From Neisseriales bacterium (GTDB lineage: Bacteria > Pseudomonadota > Gammaproteobacteria > Burkholderiales > UBA11063), in contig SSGY01000193.1 in the NCBI GenBank assembly GCA_008017145.1, positions 1 to 21,841 of the forward strand: a stretch of 21,841 nt of DNA, in the 5' to 3' direction. Position numbers and translations under genes: made by a program. Position 1 is the stretch's first letter; every line of letters starts with the position of its first letter. The notes under the pieces are model-generated. The model ran no database searches. It was not told the DNA's origin and worked only from the letters and a program-made list of their open reading frames with translations. Positions 7,670 through 16,731 of the stretch are shown piece by piece.

Positions 7670-7804
7670 AAAAATGTACTTGATTAAACAATTTATTGAA
7701 AGATTTTACCATATGGTGCGCACGAATAGTCGTTATCCAGCACAGATAATTGAGTTAACTTTACTTACAGCTATAGAGTGCCCCTAGTATCTAGCCATTA
7801 AAAT

Positions 7805-8728
7805 CTAGGCTATTAGGGTACTTAACCCGGAAATTAAGCGTTTTGGATGGAGAAAGATTTGATTTTCAATTGCGTTAAAATAACCTACACCAAGAAAGTG
7901 CTGTTGAAAATATAAGCGATACTCTTGATTTAACGGATATTGATTCTGCAAACTTGGCGCGATATTACCAAATTTAACGGCGGCAAATTCCGTATCAGTT
8001 AGTTCATAGGATTTTAATTCTTCAGTTAGAACATCAACAATCAATAGCCGCTGAGAATCTAGCCCATTGGCGGCTAAATCATCCAGTGTAATTGTATCTT
8101 GTATCTGAAATTGATTGGTTTTAGTTCGGCGTAATGCAATTAGTGATGCACCGCACCCTAAATAATTACCAATATCTTCCGCGAGTGTTCGGATATACGT
8201 TCCCTTGCTAACTCGCGCAGTAAAGGTAATTTGTTGTAACTGAGGATTATAATCGTCTAAATGTAATGAATGAATCGTAACATTACGCGCGGGGCGCTCA
8301 ATTTCAATTCCAGCCCGCGCATACTCATATAATGGACGACCGTTGTGTTTGAGTGCTGAATACATCGGTGGAATTTGGATTATCTCACCAGTAAAATGCT
8401 TAAATGCAGATAAAATACGTTCTAAATCGGTATCCACAGGACGTGTTTCAACCAAATTACCCTCACTATCGCCACTATCGGTAATAACTCCTAGTTGGGC
8501 AGTCGCAATGTATTCTTTATCACCATCAAGTAAATATCCAGCAAATTTAGTCGCTTGCCCCAAGCAAATCGGTAAAAGACCTGTTGCCAAAGGATCTAAT
8601 GTACCTGTATGCCCTACTTTTTCAGCGTTTAAAATCCATTTTACTTTTTGAATCGCCTGATTACTCGATAAACCAAGTGGTTTATCCAAGAGCAAAACAC
8701 CGTCAATTTTATTGCGGATTTTCTTCAT
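7805..8728 (-). CDS. truB: tRNA pseudouridine(55) synthase
   Basis: Makes pseudouridine 55 in the T-loop of tRNAs. The N-terminal GVLLLDKPLGLSSNQ and the catalytic motif GHTGTLDPLATGLLP (with the active-site Asp) are intact, followed by the conserved ALKHNGRPLYEYAR region and SKGTYIRTLAEDIG. With the chosen ATG at 8728 the protein has 307 residues, normal for the family. The frame runs further up to 8776, but that would add a lysine-rich 16-residue extension lying entirely within rbfA; family members start close before the GVLLLDKP motif. The start overlaps the end of rbfA by 20 bases, so the two are translationally linked. It is the last gene of the rimP-nusA-infB-rbfA-truB operon. Confidence 0.94.
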   Translation of the reverse strand: MKKIRNKIDGVLLLDKPLGLSSNQAIQKVKWILNAEKVGHTGTLDPLATGLLPICLGQATKFAGYLLDGDKEYIATAQLGVITDSGDSEGNLVETRPVDTDLERILSAFKHFTGEIIQIPPMYSALKHNGRPLYEYARAGIEIERPARNVTIHSLHLDDYNPQLQQITFTARVSKGTYIRTLAEDIGNYLGCGASLIALRRTKTNQFQIQDTITLDDLAANGLDSQRLLIVDVLTEELKSYELTDTEFAAVKFGNIAPSLQNQYPLNQEYRLYFQQHFLGVGYFNAIENQIFLHPKRLISGLSTLIA

Positions 8729-9110
8729 CTTCTTCTTTGTCTTCTGCTTCAGATTCTTCAGTATACTCATCAGCAACTTTGCTAATTAAGCTCAAAATAT
8801 GTGAACCACGCTCTAATGATTCATCAAAAATGAATTTCAATTGTGGAACAGTATAGGTGGTTAAACCTTTGGACAGCTCTGAACGAATAAAGCCCTTTGC
8901 GCTTTCAAGTGCTTTAGCTATACCATCCCGTTGTTCTGTTTGTAAAACTGAATAATAAATTTTAGCTAACGAATAATCATTAGCTACTTCTACGTCATTA
9001 ACCGTAACCCAACTAATTCGTGGATCTTTGACTTTAGCACGTAAAATCGACATAATGTCTTTTTGAATCTGATCTGCCATCCGAGTGGCACGATTAGCAC
9101 TTTTTTTCAT
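8709..9110 (-). CDS. rbfA: 30S ribosome-binding factor A
   Basis: A 133-residue KH-fold protein that binds the 30S subunit during late 16S maturation and cold adaptation. It starts MKKSANRATRMADQIQKDI and carries KVKDPRISWVTVNDVEV, the family hallmark region. The C-terminus is an unusually acidic tail of about 20 residues, rich in Glu and Asp (ESEAEDKEEDEENPQ), beyond the conserved domain. It lies 136 bases after infB; that gap holds a hairpin at 9145-9170. Its end overlaps truB. Confidence 0.94.
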   Translation of the reverse strand: MKKSANRATRMADQIQKDIMSILRAKVKDPRISWVTVNDVEVANDYSLAKIYYSVLQTEQRDGIAKALESAKGFIRSELSKGLTTYTVPQLKFIFDESLERGSHILSLISKVADEYTEESEAEDKEEDEENPQ

Positions 9111-9144
9111 CTATTTATTTAAACTTTCCTGTGAATTGTACAAC

Positions 9145-9170
9145 TGCTGCCCGGTAAAAACCGAGCAGCA
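9145..9170 (-). other. intergenic RNA hairpin between infB and rbfA
   Basis: In the minus-strand transcript GCTGCTCGG and CCGGGCAGC form nine pairs (one G-U) around a six-base TTTTTA loop, plus a closing A-U. Read on the plus strand, the G-U becomes a C-A mismatch, so the structure favours the operon mRNA. No U tract follows, so it is not an intrinsic terminator; an mRNA processing or stability element is possible. The rest of the gap, 9111-9246, shows nothing else I can name. Confidence 0.5.
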
Positions 9171-9246
9171 AATATACTTAAGCAGATTTACAATCTTAAC
9201 GAGCACACTATAGAGCAACTCTCCATGATAATAAATCTACCGAATA

Positions 9247-11775
9247 TTATAGGCTTCTTTGTACTTCTGAGACTTCAAAAGCTTCAATAATATCGCCTTC
9301 TTTAATATCATGGTAATCTTTTATTGATACACCACACTCATAACCAGCTTTTACTTCTTTAACATCATCTTTAAAACGACGTAAGCCGCTAAATTCACCG
9401 GTATGGATCACCATACTGTCACGAATAATGCGAATCCGTGCATTGCGTTTTACTGTACCATCAAGCACCATACAACCAGCAATTACAGATTTATTAATCG
9501 TAAACACTTGACGAATCTCAATATTACCAGTAATTACTTCGCGTTTTTCTGGTGATAATAAACCAGACAATGCCGCCTTAACATCATCAATTATCTCATA
9601 GATGATATTATAGTAACGAATCTCAATATTGTTGCTCTCTGCAAGTTTTTTAGCATTATTATCGGCACGAGTATTAAATCCAACTACTACTGCATTTGAT
9701 GCAATTGCCAAATTGATATCTGATTCATTAACACCACCAACTGCAGCGTGAACAACTTGAACTTGTACTTCTTCATTTGACAGACGTTGTAAAGAATGCG
9801 TTAATGCTTCATAAGAACCTTGTACATCAGATTTAATAATGATATTTAAAGTTTTGACTTCTTGAGCACCATTAGCAGCAAACAAGCTATCAAGTTTAGC
9901 GGCTTGCTGACGTAACAAACGCTCATTCTTCATTTTCTCATCACGGAAAGTCGCAATTTCACGAGCTTTACGTTCGTCTTTAACCACAATTAAATCATCC
10001 CCAGCGCTTGGCACATCTGCTAAGCCTAGAATTTCAACCGGAATTGATGGTCCTGCAGTATCAACTGGTTTACCACGTTCATCAATCATTGCTCGTACTT
10101 TACCGTAGCAAGTTCCAGCCAGCACAATATCACCTTTACGAAGCGTTCCTGATTGTACCAGCACAGTCACTACCGAACCACGACCTTTATCAAGTTTAGA
10201 CTCAATCACAACCGCTTTAGCTGGAGCATCAACTTGAGCCTTAAGCTCCAAAACCTCAGCTTGCAACAATACAGCTTGAAGAAGATCGTCAATTCCCATA
10301 CCCGTTTTAGCAGATACTGGAACACACATTACATCGCCACCCCAATCTTCGGCAACGATTTCATGTACGGTCAATTCCTGCTTGATTTTTTCAATATTCG
10401 CACCCTGTTTGTCCATCTTATTCATGGCAACAACAATCGGCACACCTGCTGATTTAGAGTGATTAATCGCTTCTATTGTCTGCGGCATAATACCATCATC
10501 TGCAGCGACCACCAAAATCACAATGTCGGTTAGTTGAGCACCACGCGCACGTAATGCCGTAAACGCTTCATGCCCAGGTGTGTCCAAGAAGGTAACCATC
10601 CCATTATCAGTTTCTACATGATAAGCACCAATATGTTGGGTAATTCCACCAGCCTCGCCAGCGGCAACTTTTGCTTTACGAATATAATCCAAAAGTGAAG
10701 TTTTACCGTGATCAACGTGCCCCATAACTGTAACCACTGGCGCACGATGAATCATCTCACTGGCATTATGTTCAATCACGTCATCCAAGAAACTTTCAGG
10801 GTCGTTTGCTTGTGCCGCAATTGCTTTGTGTCCCAATTCTTCAACCACCAAAATCGCAGTATCCTGATCAATTGATTGATTAATGGTAACCATCATACCC
10901 ATTTTCATCAGGCGTTTAACTACTTCAGAAGCTTTAACCGAAATTTTATGAGCCAAGTCAGCAACCGTAATCGCTTCAGGAATAGCTACTTCCATAACTT
11001 GTTGTTTAACTGGTTTTTGGAATTCCTGAATTTTAGGCATTTTATGCACTGCTTTGGCTTTATGCTCAGGCTTACGGTGTGGCGCTTTATAGTGTGGCTG
11101 AGGGGTTGTAACTGGTTTAGCTTCCTCTTCTGCAATAACTTCAGTTTCAATAACTGCGTCAATATCAGTGAACTCATCGTCCAAAACGCCATCTTCCAAA
11201 CTAGAATCAGCCTTACCGATAACTTTCATTTTATTTGGTTTTTTAGCTACTTTTGCCACTGGAGCTTTTGCACCTTTACGGTTTTCATCATCGCTATTTT
11301 TACTAATTTCAACTTGACTACTCTTCATAGGACGTTCAGTTTTAGCAATAAAAGCCTCCTCAACTACAGGAGTAGTGATAATAGCCTCTTCAACAACCTC
11401 TGTAATACTTGGCGCTGTATCGGCTAAAACAGTTTCTTCATGCACAGGCGCGGCAACAGTAGTAGTTTCTACCAAGACTTCGTCTTCACCGATATTTTTA
11501 TGCATTACTTTTTTACGCTTAATCTCGACTTTAATTGTGTTACTTGAACGCTGTTCTTCGGTTTCTTCTTTATGTGCTACATCAGCATCTTTCTTCTTAC
11601 CCAATGATAATTTTTTAGGCTTAGATACTGCACCACTTAAAAACGCTAAAAATACCGATTTATCTTCTGCAGACAATTCATCTTGTAACGTTTTATTAAT
11701 TCCAGCCTGTGCTAATTTAGTCAACAATTCACTTTGTGAAATATTGAGCTCAAGAGCAAATTCTTTAATTGTCAT
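9247..11775 (-). CDS. infB: translation initiation factor IF-2
   Basis: An 842-residue GTPase that places initiator fMet-tRNA on the ribosome. An IF2 N-terminal domain occupies residues 1-50 ([20 protein letters not shown]). A long charged, low-complexity linker follows (about 55-265, with EEAV, KPK and HRKPEHKAK runs), then a second IF2_N domain (about 268-318). All GTPase motifs are present: [12 protein letters not shown] (G1), GGITQHIGA (G2), DTPGHEAF (G3), NKMDK (G4) and SAKTGMG (G5). Domains II to IV follow, with the fMet-tRNA-binding C-terminus ([19 protein letters not shown]). It starts nine bases after the nusA stop. Confidence 0.98.
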   Translation of the reverse strand: MTIKEFALELNISQSELLTKLAQAGINKTLQDELSAEDKSVFLAFLSGAVSKPKKLSLGKKKDADVAHKEETEEQRSSNTIKVEIKRKKVMHKNIGEDEVLVETTTVAAPVHEETVLADTAPSITEVVEEAIITTPVVEEAFIAKTERPMKSSQVEISKNSDDENRKGAKAPVAKVAKKPNKMKVIGKADSSLEDGVLDDEFTDIDAVIETEVIAEEEAKPVTTPQPHYKAPHRKPEHKAKAVHKMPKIQEFQKPVKQQVMEVAIPEAITVADLAHKISVKASEVVKRLMKMGMMVTINQSIDQDTAILVVEELGHKAIAAQANDPESFLDDVIEHNASEMIHRAPVVTVMGHVDHGKTSLLDYIRKAKVAAGEAGGITQHIGAYHVETDNGMVTFLDTPGHEAFTALRARGAQLTDIVILVVAADDGIMPQTIEAINHSKSAGVPIVVAMNKMDKQGANIEKIKQELTVHEIVAEDWGGDVMCVPVSAKTGMGIDDLLQAVLLQAEVLELKAQVDAPAKAVVIESKLDKGRGSVVTVLVQSGTLRKGDIVLAGTCYGKVRAMIDERGKPVDTAGPSIPVEILGLADVPSAGDDLIVVKDERKAREIATFRDEKMKNERLLRQQAAKLDSLFAANGAQEVKTLNIIIKSDVQGSYEALTHSLQRLSNEEVQVQVVHAAVGGVNESDINLAIASNAVVVGFNTRADNNAKKLAESNNIEIRYYNIIYEIIDDVKAALSGLLSPEKREVITGNIEIRQVFTINKSVIAGCMVLDGTVKRNARIRIIRDSMVIHTGEFSGLRRFKDDVKEVKAGYECGVSIKDYHDIKEGDIIEAFEVSEVQRSL

Positions 11776-11784
11776 TCTTGTTCC

Positions 11785-13281
11785 TTACTCTTGAAAATAG
11801 CCACAAACTTCACGGGCTTTTAAAATTAACTTATTTGCAGTTTCTGAATCGATACTAATCATATCCATCAATTCATCACCAGCTAAATCGGCAAAATCAT
11901 CTAATGACATAACTTCATGTTCAACCAATTGCAATAAAACATCTTGTGAGAATTTAACCACTGCAGCTAATTCAGTTGCCAGTTTATCCATTTGGTCTTT
12001 ATAGCGGATAGTTTTAGATAATAATCTATTTTTAGCCCGCTCTTGCAATTCTTTAGCAACATCTTCATCAAAGTCTTCAATCACTAGAATATCTTCAACA
12101 TCTACATACGCAACTTCTTCTAATGAAGAGAAGCCATTATCTATTAGCAATTCAGAAATATCATCATCGACATCAAGTGCATCATTGAACATAGCTATCA
12201 AATCTGCACGCTCATGTTGTTTCTTATCTTTGGCTTCAGTTTTACCAAAAATATTGATGGTACAATTAGTTAATTTACTCGCTAAGCGTACGTTTATCCC
12301 ATCTGGACCGATTGCTGAACCTAATTTATCATCTTCAACAATTACATCAATCGTACGTTTTTCTTCATCGACTACCACGCTATCAATTTCAGCCGGAGCT
12401 AAAGCATTAAGGGCAAATTGAGCTAAATCATTATCATAATCAACCACATCAACTCGTTCACCAAATAACTCTTTGGTTACACTGTCAATCCGTTGATTTC
12501 TAAATCCAATAACCGCACCTTTGGCATCAATTCTAGCGTCGCCAGAGCTAACTGCTACTTTAGAGCGATTACCCGCATCACGTGCAATTGCTTTAATTTC
12601 AATCCGACCATTCGAAATTTCAGGTACATTATTTTCTAAAAGTTTTGCCAAGAAACCTGTGCTCGCACGTGAAATGGTTAAACGACCATTTTTCACTACT
12701 GGATTAGCTTTATCAAAGAATCCTTTTACCACATCGCCAGGCTTCAGAACCTCTTTTTCGATCAAATCTGGTTTCATGATGATTGCTTCAATTTTACCGC
12801 AATCAACAACCACATTACCACGCTCAAACTTGCGCACTTTACCAACAATAATTCCATTATTACGTGATAAATACTCAGTCAGAACTTGTTCGCGCTCGGC
12901 GTCTTTGATCCGTTGCGCAATAATATTGCGTGCAGTTTGTGCCGAAACACGCCCTAAATCCACATTTTCCAATTCTTCTTCGATTACATCGCCAACTTTA
13001 ACATCACTGCCGTAACGTTCAGGGTTCTCAGCAATATCTGATTGAGACAATTCTTTATCATCATCATAAAAATCAACATCAGTCACTACATTCCATTTAC
13101 GGATGGTTTTATATTTGCCGCTATGACGGTCAATATGAACCTCAATTTCAGGAAACTCGCCTTCAAAACTACGTTTAGTCGCAAAAGCTAATGCTTTTTC
13201 CAAACTATCAAAAACAATCTCTTTGTCCAAACTTTTTTCTTTAGCCAGTACATCCACCAGCATCAATACTTCTTTACTCAT
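11785..13281 (-). CDS. nusA: transcription termination/antitermination factor NusA
   Basis: A 498-residue RNA polymerase-binding factor controlling pausing, termination and antitermination. The N-terminal polymerase-binding domain (about 1-125) is followed by an S1 domain (REQVLTEYLSRNNGIIVGKV onward), two KH domains (RDAGNRSKVAV and GPDGINVRLASKL regions) and two acidic repeats at the C-terminus (about 365-498; LLIDNGFSSLEEVAYV and VEHEVMSLDDFADLAGDEL). These repeats bind RNA polymerase alpha or phage N in E. coli and are absent from the shorter Gram-positive NusA. It overlaps rimP by eight bases. In E. coli NusA represses its own operon through leader terminators, which makes the hairpin at 13751-13776 relevant. 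Confidence 0.97.
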   Translation of the reverse strand: MSKEVLMLVDVLAKEKSLDKEIVFDSLEKALAFATKRSFEGEFPEIEVHIDRHSGKYKTIRKWNVVTDVDFYDDDKELSQSDIAENPERYGSDVKVGDVIEEELENVDLGRVSAQTARNIIAQRIKDAEREQVLTEYLSRNNGIIVGKVRKFERGNVVVDCGKIEAIIMKPDLIEKEVLKPGDVVKGFFDKANPVVKNGRLTISRASTGFLAKLLENNVPEISNGRIEIKAIARDAGNRSKVAVSSGDARIDAKGAVIGFRNQRIDSVTKELFGERVDVVDYDNDLAQFALNALAPAEIDSVVVDEEKRTIDVIVEDDKLGSAIGPDGINVRLASKLTNCTINIFGKTEAKDKKQHERADLIAMFNDALDVDDDISELLIDNGFSSLEEVAYVDVEDILVIEDFDEDVAKELQERAKNRLLSKTIRYKDQMDKLATELAAVVKFSQDVLLQLVEHEVMSLDDFADLAGDELMDMISIDSETANKLILKAREVCGYFQE

Positions 13282-13738
13282 TTACTACCCCTTTATTACT
13301 TTCTTTTGGTTTAGGTTCAAAAATTAGTCGTCCACGACTGATGCTCGCAAAATCAACTTTAAACACTTGCTTATCATCCAACTCAAGGCTAACTACACTA
13401 CCATCAACGGCAATAATCCGCCCCTGAAAAACCTTTAAACCATCAAATAATTCATTAGTTTTAATCTTAGCCAAACGACCAACAAAACGCTGATAGTCCT
13501 GAATTTTCTTCAGTGGACGCTCTAGCCCGGGTGACGAAATTTCCAAACGGTTATAATCAATCTCTTCAACGACAAAAAGCCTACTCAAATGATTGGAAAC
13601 ATCAGCGCAATCTTCAACGCTAAGCCCACCTTCTTTATCTATAAAAACCCGAATAATCTTGGCTGGTGTAATCTCTATATCCACCAATTCAAAACCAAGT
13701 CCCGGAATCGTTTGCTCCAGTATTTGTTGTAACTTCAT
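13274..13738 (-). CDS. rimP: ribosome maturation factor RimP
   Basis: A 154-residue protein needed for 30S assembly, first gene of the rimP-nusA-infB operon. Family marks are the early GLGFELVDIEI, IRVFIDKEGGLSVEDCADVSNHLS, and LEISSPGLERPLKK motifs, followed by a small C-terminal SH3-like domain with VVSLELDDKQVFKVDFASISRGRL. ATG 13738 has only a weak AGG ribosome site. The leader in front of it carries a terminator-like hairpin whose T tract ends 12 bases before the ATG. Confidence 0.95.
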   Translation of the reverse strand: MKLQQILEQTIPGLGFELVDIEITPAKIIRVFIDKEGGLSVEDCADVSNHLSRLFVVEEIDYNRLEISSPGLERPLKKIQDYQRFVGRLAKIKTNELFDGLKVFQGRIIAVDGSVVSLELDDKQVFKVDFASISRGRLIFEPKPKESNKGVVNE

Positions 13739-13750
13739 TTTCTGCCTAAC

Positions 13751-13776
13751 AAAAAAGTGAGCCTGAAGAGGCTCAC
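13751..13776 (-). terminator. terminator-like hairpin in the rimP-nusA-infB leader
   Basis: On the minus strand GTGAGCCT, loop CTTC and AGGCTCAC form a perfect 8-bp stem (13757-13776), followed directly by six T (13751-13756). It lies downstream of the promoter at 13802-13830 and upstream of the rimP ATG. No minus-strand gene lies upstream that it could serve (the neighbour diverges), so an attenuator role in this operon is the simplest reading. Confidence 0.8.
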
Positions 13777-13801
13777 CATTCTTAATTTATTATATCCCAT
13801 C

Positions 13802-13830
13802 ATTATAACAGAAACCACATAAAATAACAA
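13802..13830 (-). promoter_or_regulatory. promoter of the rimP-nusA-infB-rbfA-truB operon
   Basis: On the minus strand -35 TTGTTA (13825-13830), a 17-base spacer and a perfect -10 TATAAT (13802-13807) with an extended TG. Transcription should start near 13795, giving a leader of under 60 bases. The rest of the divergent region up to 14001 is AT-rich; a TACAAT at about 13966-13971 could be a -10 box for the plus-strand gene, but without a good -35. Confidence 0.75.
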
Positions 13831-14001
13831 GCTAAATCAATTTATCACATACTGAACTTAAAGGCAACGTCTGCTACGCTCACAATAAATTAAGTTATTA
13901 CCCACTAAGACACAAACACTGCGACTATAAAACAATATTACTCATTTTACTATGCTACAATATACAGTAAATTTAATTCTTTAATCAAGAAAGGGCTAAG
14001 C

Positions 14002-15141
14002 ATGCGCAAAAAGGCATTTAACATCCCTGTGTTATTTGTATTAATGTCTGGATTGTTACTATCTTGTACATCAGGAAATATTAATACATCTAACTCATCA
14101 AATACACAAGCAACTTATGCTTATTTTATAGCATTTTCCCGTGATGAAAGTGACAATTACTTCAATAGAACATTAACATACACGTCTTCTGGTGACGGAA
14201 AGTTAGTTCCTACTAACAATGCTATAATTAATAACGATATAAATGCTGCTGCTATAGTTACCAACCCTAAATTGCCGTATGCATATATCGTTAATAGTGA
14301 CGGAGGCTCTGAGGGTGGTTCAATAGCAATGTACAATATAAGCAGCAGTGGAGATTTAATACCACTTGAACCGTTACTGGTAAGAACTGGATTTAAACCA
14401 TATTCACTAACCATCAGCTCTAATGGTAATTATGGATATGTCGCCAATGATGATAGTACTATCTCGATGTACTCTATTGTAAATGGCGCATTACTACCAC
14501 TAACACCAGAGTCAACGATATCTGAAGATTTTGATTCCTCAATGGTGTTGCTCACACCAAATGACAAATACGCATATGCAAATAACCTTCTCAACAATAC
14601 TATCTCAATGTATAATGTTTTGGCAAATGGTTCCTTATCGCTCATGAGTGAATCCAATATTTCAACTCAAGCATTTCCTTACTATATTGCAATGCATCCT
14701 TCAGGGAAATACTTATATTCTATAAATAGAGATGGAAATAGTATTAACATGTTTAGCATAGATAATAATGGAATACTACAGCCATTACAGCCTGAGTCTT
14801 ATATTGCGACCAATCCACTACCTAAATCAATGACAATAAATCCAGCTGGAACGATAGCCTATGTGCTAAATGAAAACAACGAAATCTTAACCTACACCAT
14901 TAATAGTAGTGGCGTTTTGCAATTACTGCCAAACACCTCCATCCAGACAGGAGAAGGGACGTTCGGCTTTACTATAGACCCCAAAGGAGAATATGGCTAC
15001 GTAACAGGTTTTGGTGACATAAATATGACTATATACTCAATCGCAAATAATGGTACACTAACTCAGTCATCTACTGAATCGGCTGGATATTTTAATGGTG
15101 CAACCCCGATTAGCTTAACCTTTTATACTAATGGTAATTGA
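14002..15141 (+). CDS. lipoprotein with lactonase/YncE-like beta-propeller
   Basis: A 379-residue protein starting with a lipoprotein signal peptide (MRKKAFNIPVLFVLMSGLLLSC, Cys at residue 22) and a short Ser/Asn-rich linker. The rest is built from about seven repeats of 40-50 residues with the pattern 'NPxGxYxYVxNxxxNTISMYxIxxNGxLxPL', for example HPSGKYLYSINRDGNSINMF and NNLLNNTISMYNVLANGSL. That pattern is typical of seven-bladed propellers of the 6-phosphogluconolactonase/YncE type. No enzymatic activity can be read from it; periplasmic or surface binding is as likely as lactonase activity. AAAGGG at 13990-13995 lies six bases before the ATG. It diverges from the rimP operon and converges on ppx. 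Confidence 0.8.
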   Translation: MRKKAFNIPVLFVLMSGLLLSCTSGNINTSNSSNTQATYAYFIAFSRDESDNYFNRTLTYTSSGDGKLVPTNNAIINNDINAAAIVTNPKLPYAYIVNSDGGSEGGSIAMYNISSSGDLIPLEPLLVRTGFKPYSLTISSNGNYGYVANDDSTISMYSIVNGALLPLTPESTISEDFDSSMVLLTPNDKYAYANNLLNNTISMYNVLANGSLSLMSESNISTQAFPYYIAMHPSGKYLYSINRDGNSINMFSIDNNGILQPLQPESYIATNPLPKSMTINPAGTIAYVLNENNEILTYTINSSGVLQLLPNTSIQTGEGTFGFTIDPKGEYGYVTGFGDINMTIYSIANNGTLTQSSTESAGYFNGATPISLTFYTNGN

Positions 15142-15153
15142 TTTTGATGACAG

Positions 15154-15185
15154 GGGTAGACTTTCATTACATAGAAAGTCTACCC
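15154..15185. repeat. 12-bp inverted repeat between convergent genes
   Basis: GGGTAGACTTTC (15154-15165) pairs perfectly with GAAAGTCTACCC (15174-15185) around an 8-base loop. It lies between the stops of the propeller lipoprotein and ppx, where a shared terminator is expected, but neither strand has a U tract immediately after the stem. Confidence 0.6.
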
Positions 15186-15204
15186 TAAAAAGACAAATAT
15201 GAAT

Positions 15205-16722
15205 TTAGTTATCGTCCTTAACCCCAACTAATTTTACAGTATAACCGAATGGCAGCCACTGAGCAATTTCCTCATTTAAAGAAAATAGTGTCAATGGGTT
15301 ATTAGTTAACCACTCTTTACTCATTAACAAGCTAAAGCCAGATTTGGTTACATTGTCAATTTTTAAGACTTCAATAAAATTAAAATCTTTACGTCCACGA
15401 TTTAAAATCACTGAAATTCTAAATGAAATCAAGGCAAAGACTACTCCAGTTTTAATTTTGTCACGATACATTTTACGAAGTTTCAAAAATATTTTGCTCA
15501 CACTACCACGATGTGCTTTAACCAATTCAGCAACAATCGTCTGTTCTGGTTTAGAAAAACCAGCCAAATCTGAATTTTGCAAAATATATGCACCGTGTTT
15601 ATGATAATCATTATGCGAAATTGACAAGCCGATTTCATAGAGCTCACATGCCCAGACTAATAATTTACGATTTTCATGGTTGGTTTTTTCAGGGCGAATT
15701 AACTGGCTTTGCATGTATACAGCCAAGTTAGCAACTCGCTCTCCCTGAACTACATCAAGCCCATAACGCTTTTTTAAATCTACTACCGTAACTTCCCGTA
15801 AATCTGAATCGCTTTTTCTGCCCATCAGATCATACATCACCCCTTCACGCAGTGAACCATCGGCAATAGTCATTTCTCGAATACCAAGCTCTTCAAAAAT
15901 AGCCAGCATAATCGATAAACCACCAGCAATTACCGCGCGCCTATCATCTTTGATACCCGCAATTGTAATATTCTTAATCGATTTAGCCCGGATAAGCTTT
16001 TTCTTTAATTGCAGCATTCCATCATAGCTTATCTGGGTCGATAGACCGTTCTCAACACACATATCATACAAAGTTTTCGCAGTACCTGAGGTTCCAATAG
16101 CCAATAACCAATCATGCTCTGCAAACAAATGCTCCATACTTTGAATTTTACTTCTGGCAGCATAGATCGCATTATTGAAATTAGCTTCAGTTAATTGCCC
16201 ATCAGTAAAATAGCGTCCAGTATATGAAACACAGCCCATAGTAACGCTTTCCATGATCTGCGGCTCATATCCTTCGCCGATGATAAACTCAGTCGAACCA
16301 CCACCAATATCAATAACCAAACGCTTTTCCGTGGTATAAGCTAATGAATGCATTGCACCGATATAAATCAAACGCGCTTCTTCTTTACCAGAAATAACTT
16401 CAATCGGAAAACCTAAAGCTTTATTGGCGATTGTGATAAATTCTGCCGAATTATTAGCAACGCGCAGCGTGCTAGTACCAACTACCCGAACTTGTGACTT
16501 TTTAAAATTACTTAAACGTTCACTAAAACGAGTTAGAACTTCCAATGCAAACAATTGAGACTCTTTAGTTAAATTATTCTTTGCATCTAAGCCACTGGCT
16601 AAACGCACTGTTTCCTTGATCTGATCCAATGGTACAATTGTTCCATCGCTATTAATTTTACCAATTAATAGACGAAAGCTATTTGAGCCAAGATCTACTG
16701 TTGCCAATAAATTAACAGTCAT
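15205..16722 (-). CDS. ppx: Ppx/GppA family phosphatase, probably exopolyphosphatase
   Basis: A 505-residue protein of the sugar kinase/Hsp70 fold family that removes terminal phosphates from polyphosphate or from pppGpp. The N-terminal phosphate-binding loop is TVDLGSNSFRLLIG, followed by VVGTSTLRVANN, the catalytic region GKEEARLIYIGA (general-base Glu) and the second loop DIGGGSTEFIIGEG. The C-terminal helical part (about 310-505) carries an HD-like region typical of Ppx rather than the shorter Ppx1 form. Ppx and GppA cannot be told apart reliably by eye. A strong AAGGGGA ribosome site precedes the ATG, nine bases after rpiA; it is the last gene of the dnaQ-ispDF-rpiA run. Confidence 0.9.
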   Translation of the reverse strand: MTVNLLATVDLGSNSFRLLIGKINSDGTIVPLDQIKETVRLASGLDAKNNLTKESQLFALEVLTRFSERLSNFKKSQVRVVGTSTLRVANNSAEFITIANKALGFPIEVISGKEEARLIYIGAMHSLAYTTEKRLVIDIGGGSTEFIIGEGYEPQIMESVTMGCVSYTGRYFTDGQLTEANFNNAIYAARSKIQSMEHLFAEHDWLLAIGTSGTAKTLYDMCVENGLSTQISYDGMLQLKKKLIRAKSIKNITIAGIKDDRRAVIAGGLSIMLAIFEELGIREMTIADGSLREGVMYDLMGRKSDSDLREVTVVDLKKRYGLDVVQGERVANLAVYMQSQLIRPEKTNHENRKLLVWACELYEIGLSISHNDYHKHGAYILQNSDLAGFSKPEQTIVAELVKAHRGSVSKIFLKLRKMYRDKIKTGVVFALISFRISVILNRGRKDFNFIEVLKIDNVTKSGFSLLMSKEWLTNNPLTLFSLNEEIAQWLPFGYTVKLVGVKDDN

Positions 16723-16731
16723 GATTTCCCC

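Noticed and set aside
7782..7818. Imperfect inverted repeat at the truB stop (CCCTAGTATCTAG with CTAGGCTATTAGGG)
   Set aside because: One bulge and mismatches in the mRNA sense, and no T tract; too weak to call a terminator.
8729..8776. Lysine-rich 16-residue N-terminal extension of TruB
   Set aside because: It lies wholly within rbfA in another frame and reflects the codons of its acidic tail; family starts match ATG 8728.
10876..11427. A long open frame on the plus strand opposite infB, rich in Asn, Phe, His and Arg
   Set aside because: It mirrors the low-complexity linker of IF-2; the composition is that of an antisense shadow, with no domain or convincing ribosome site.
13861..13990. 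Regulatory site for the plus-strand propeller gene
   Set aside because: A TACAAT -10 candidate exists, but no acceptable -35 or clear operator accompanies it.
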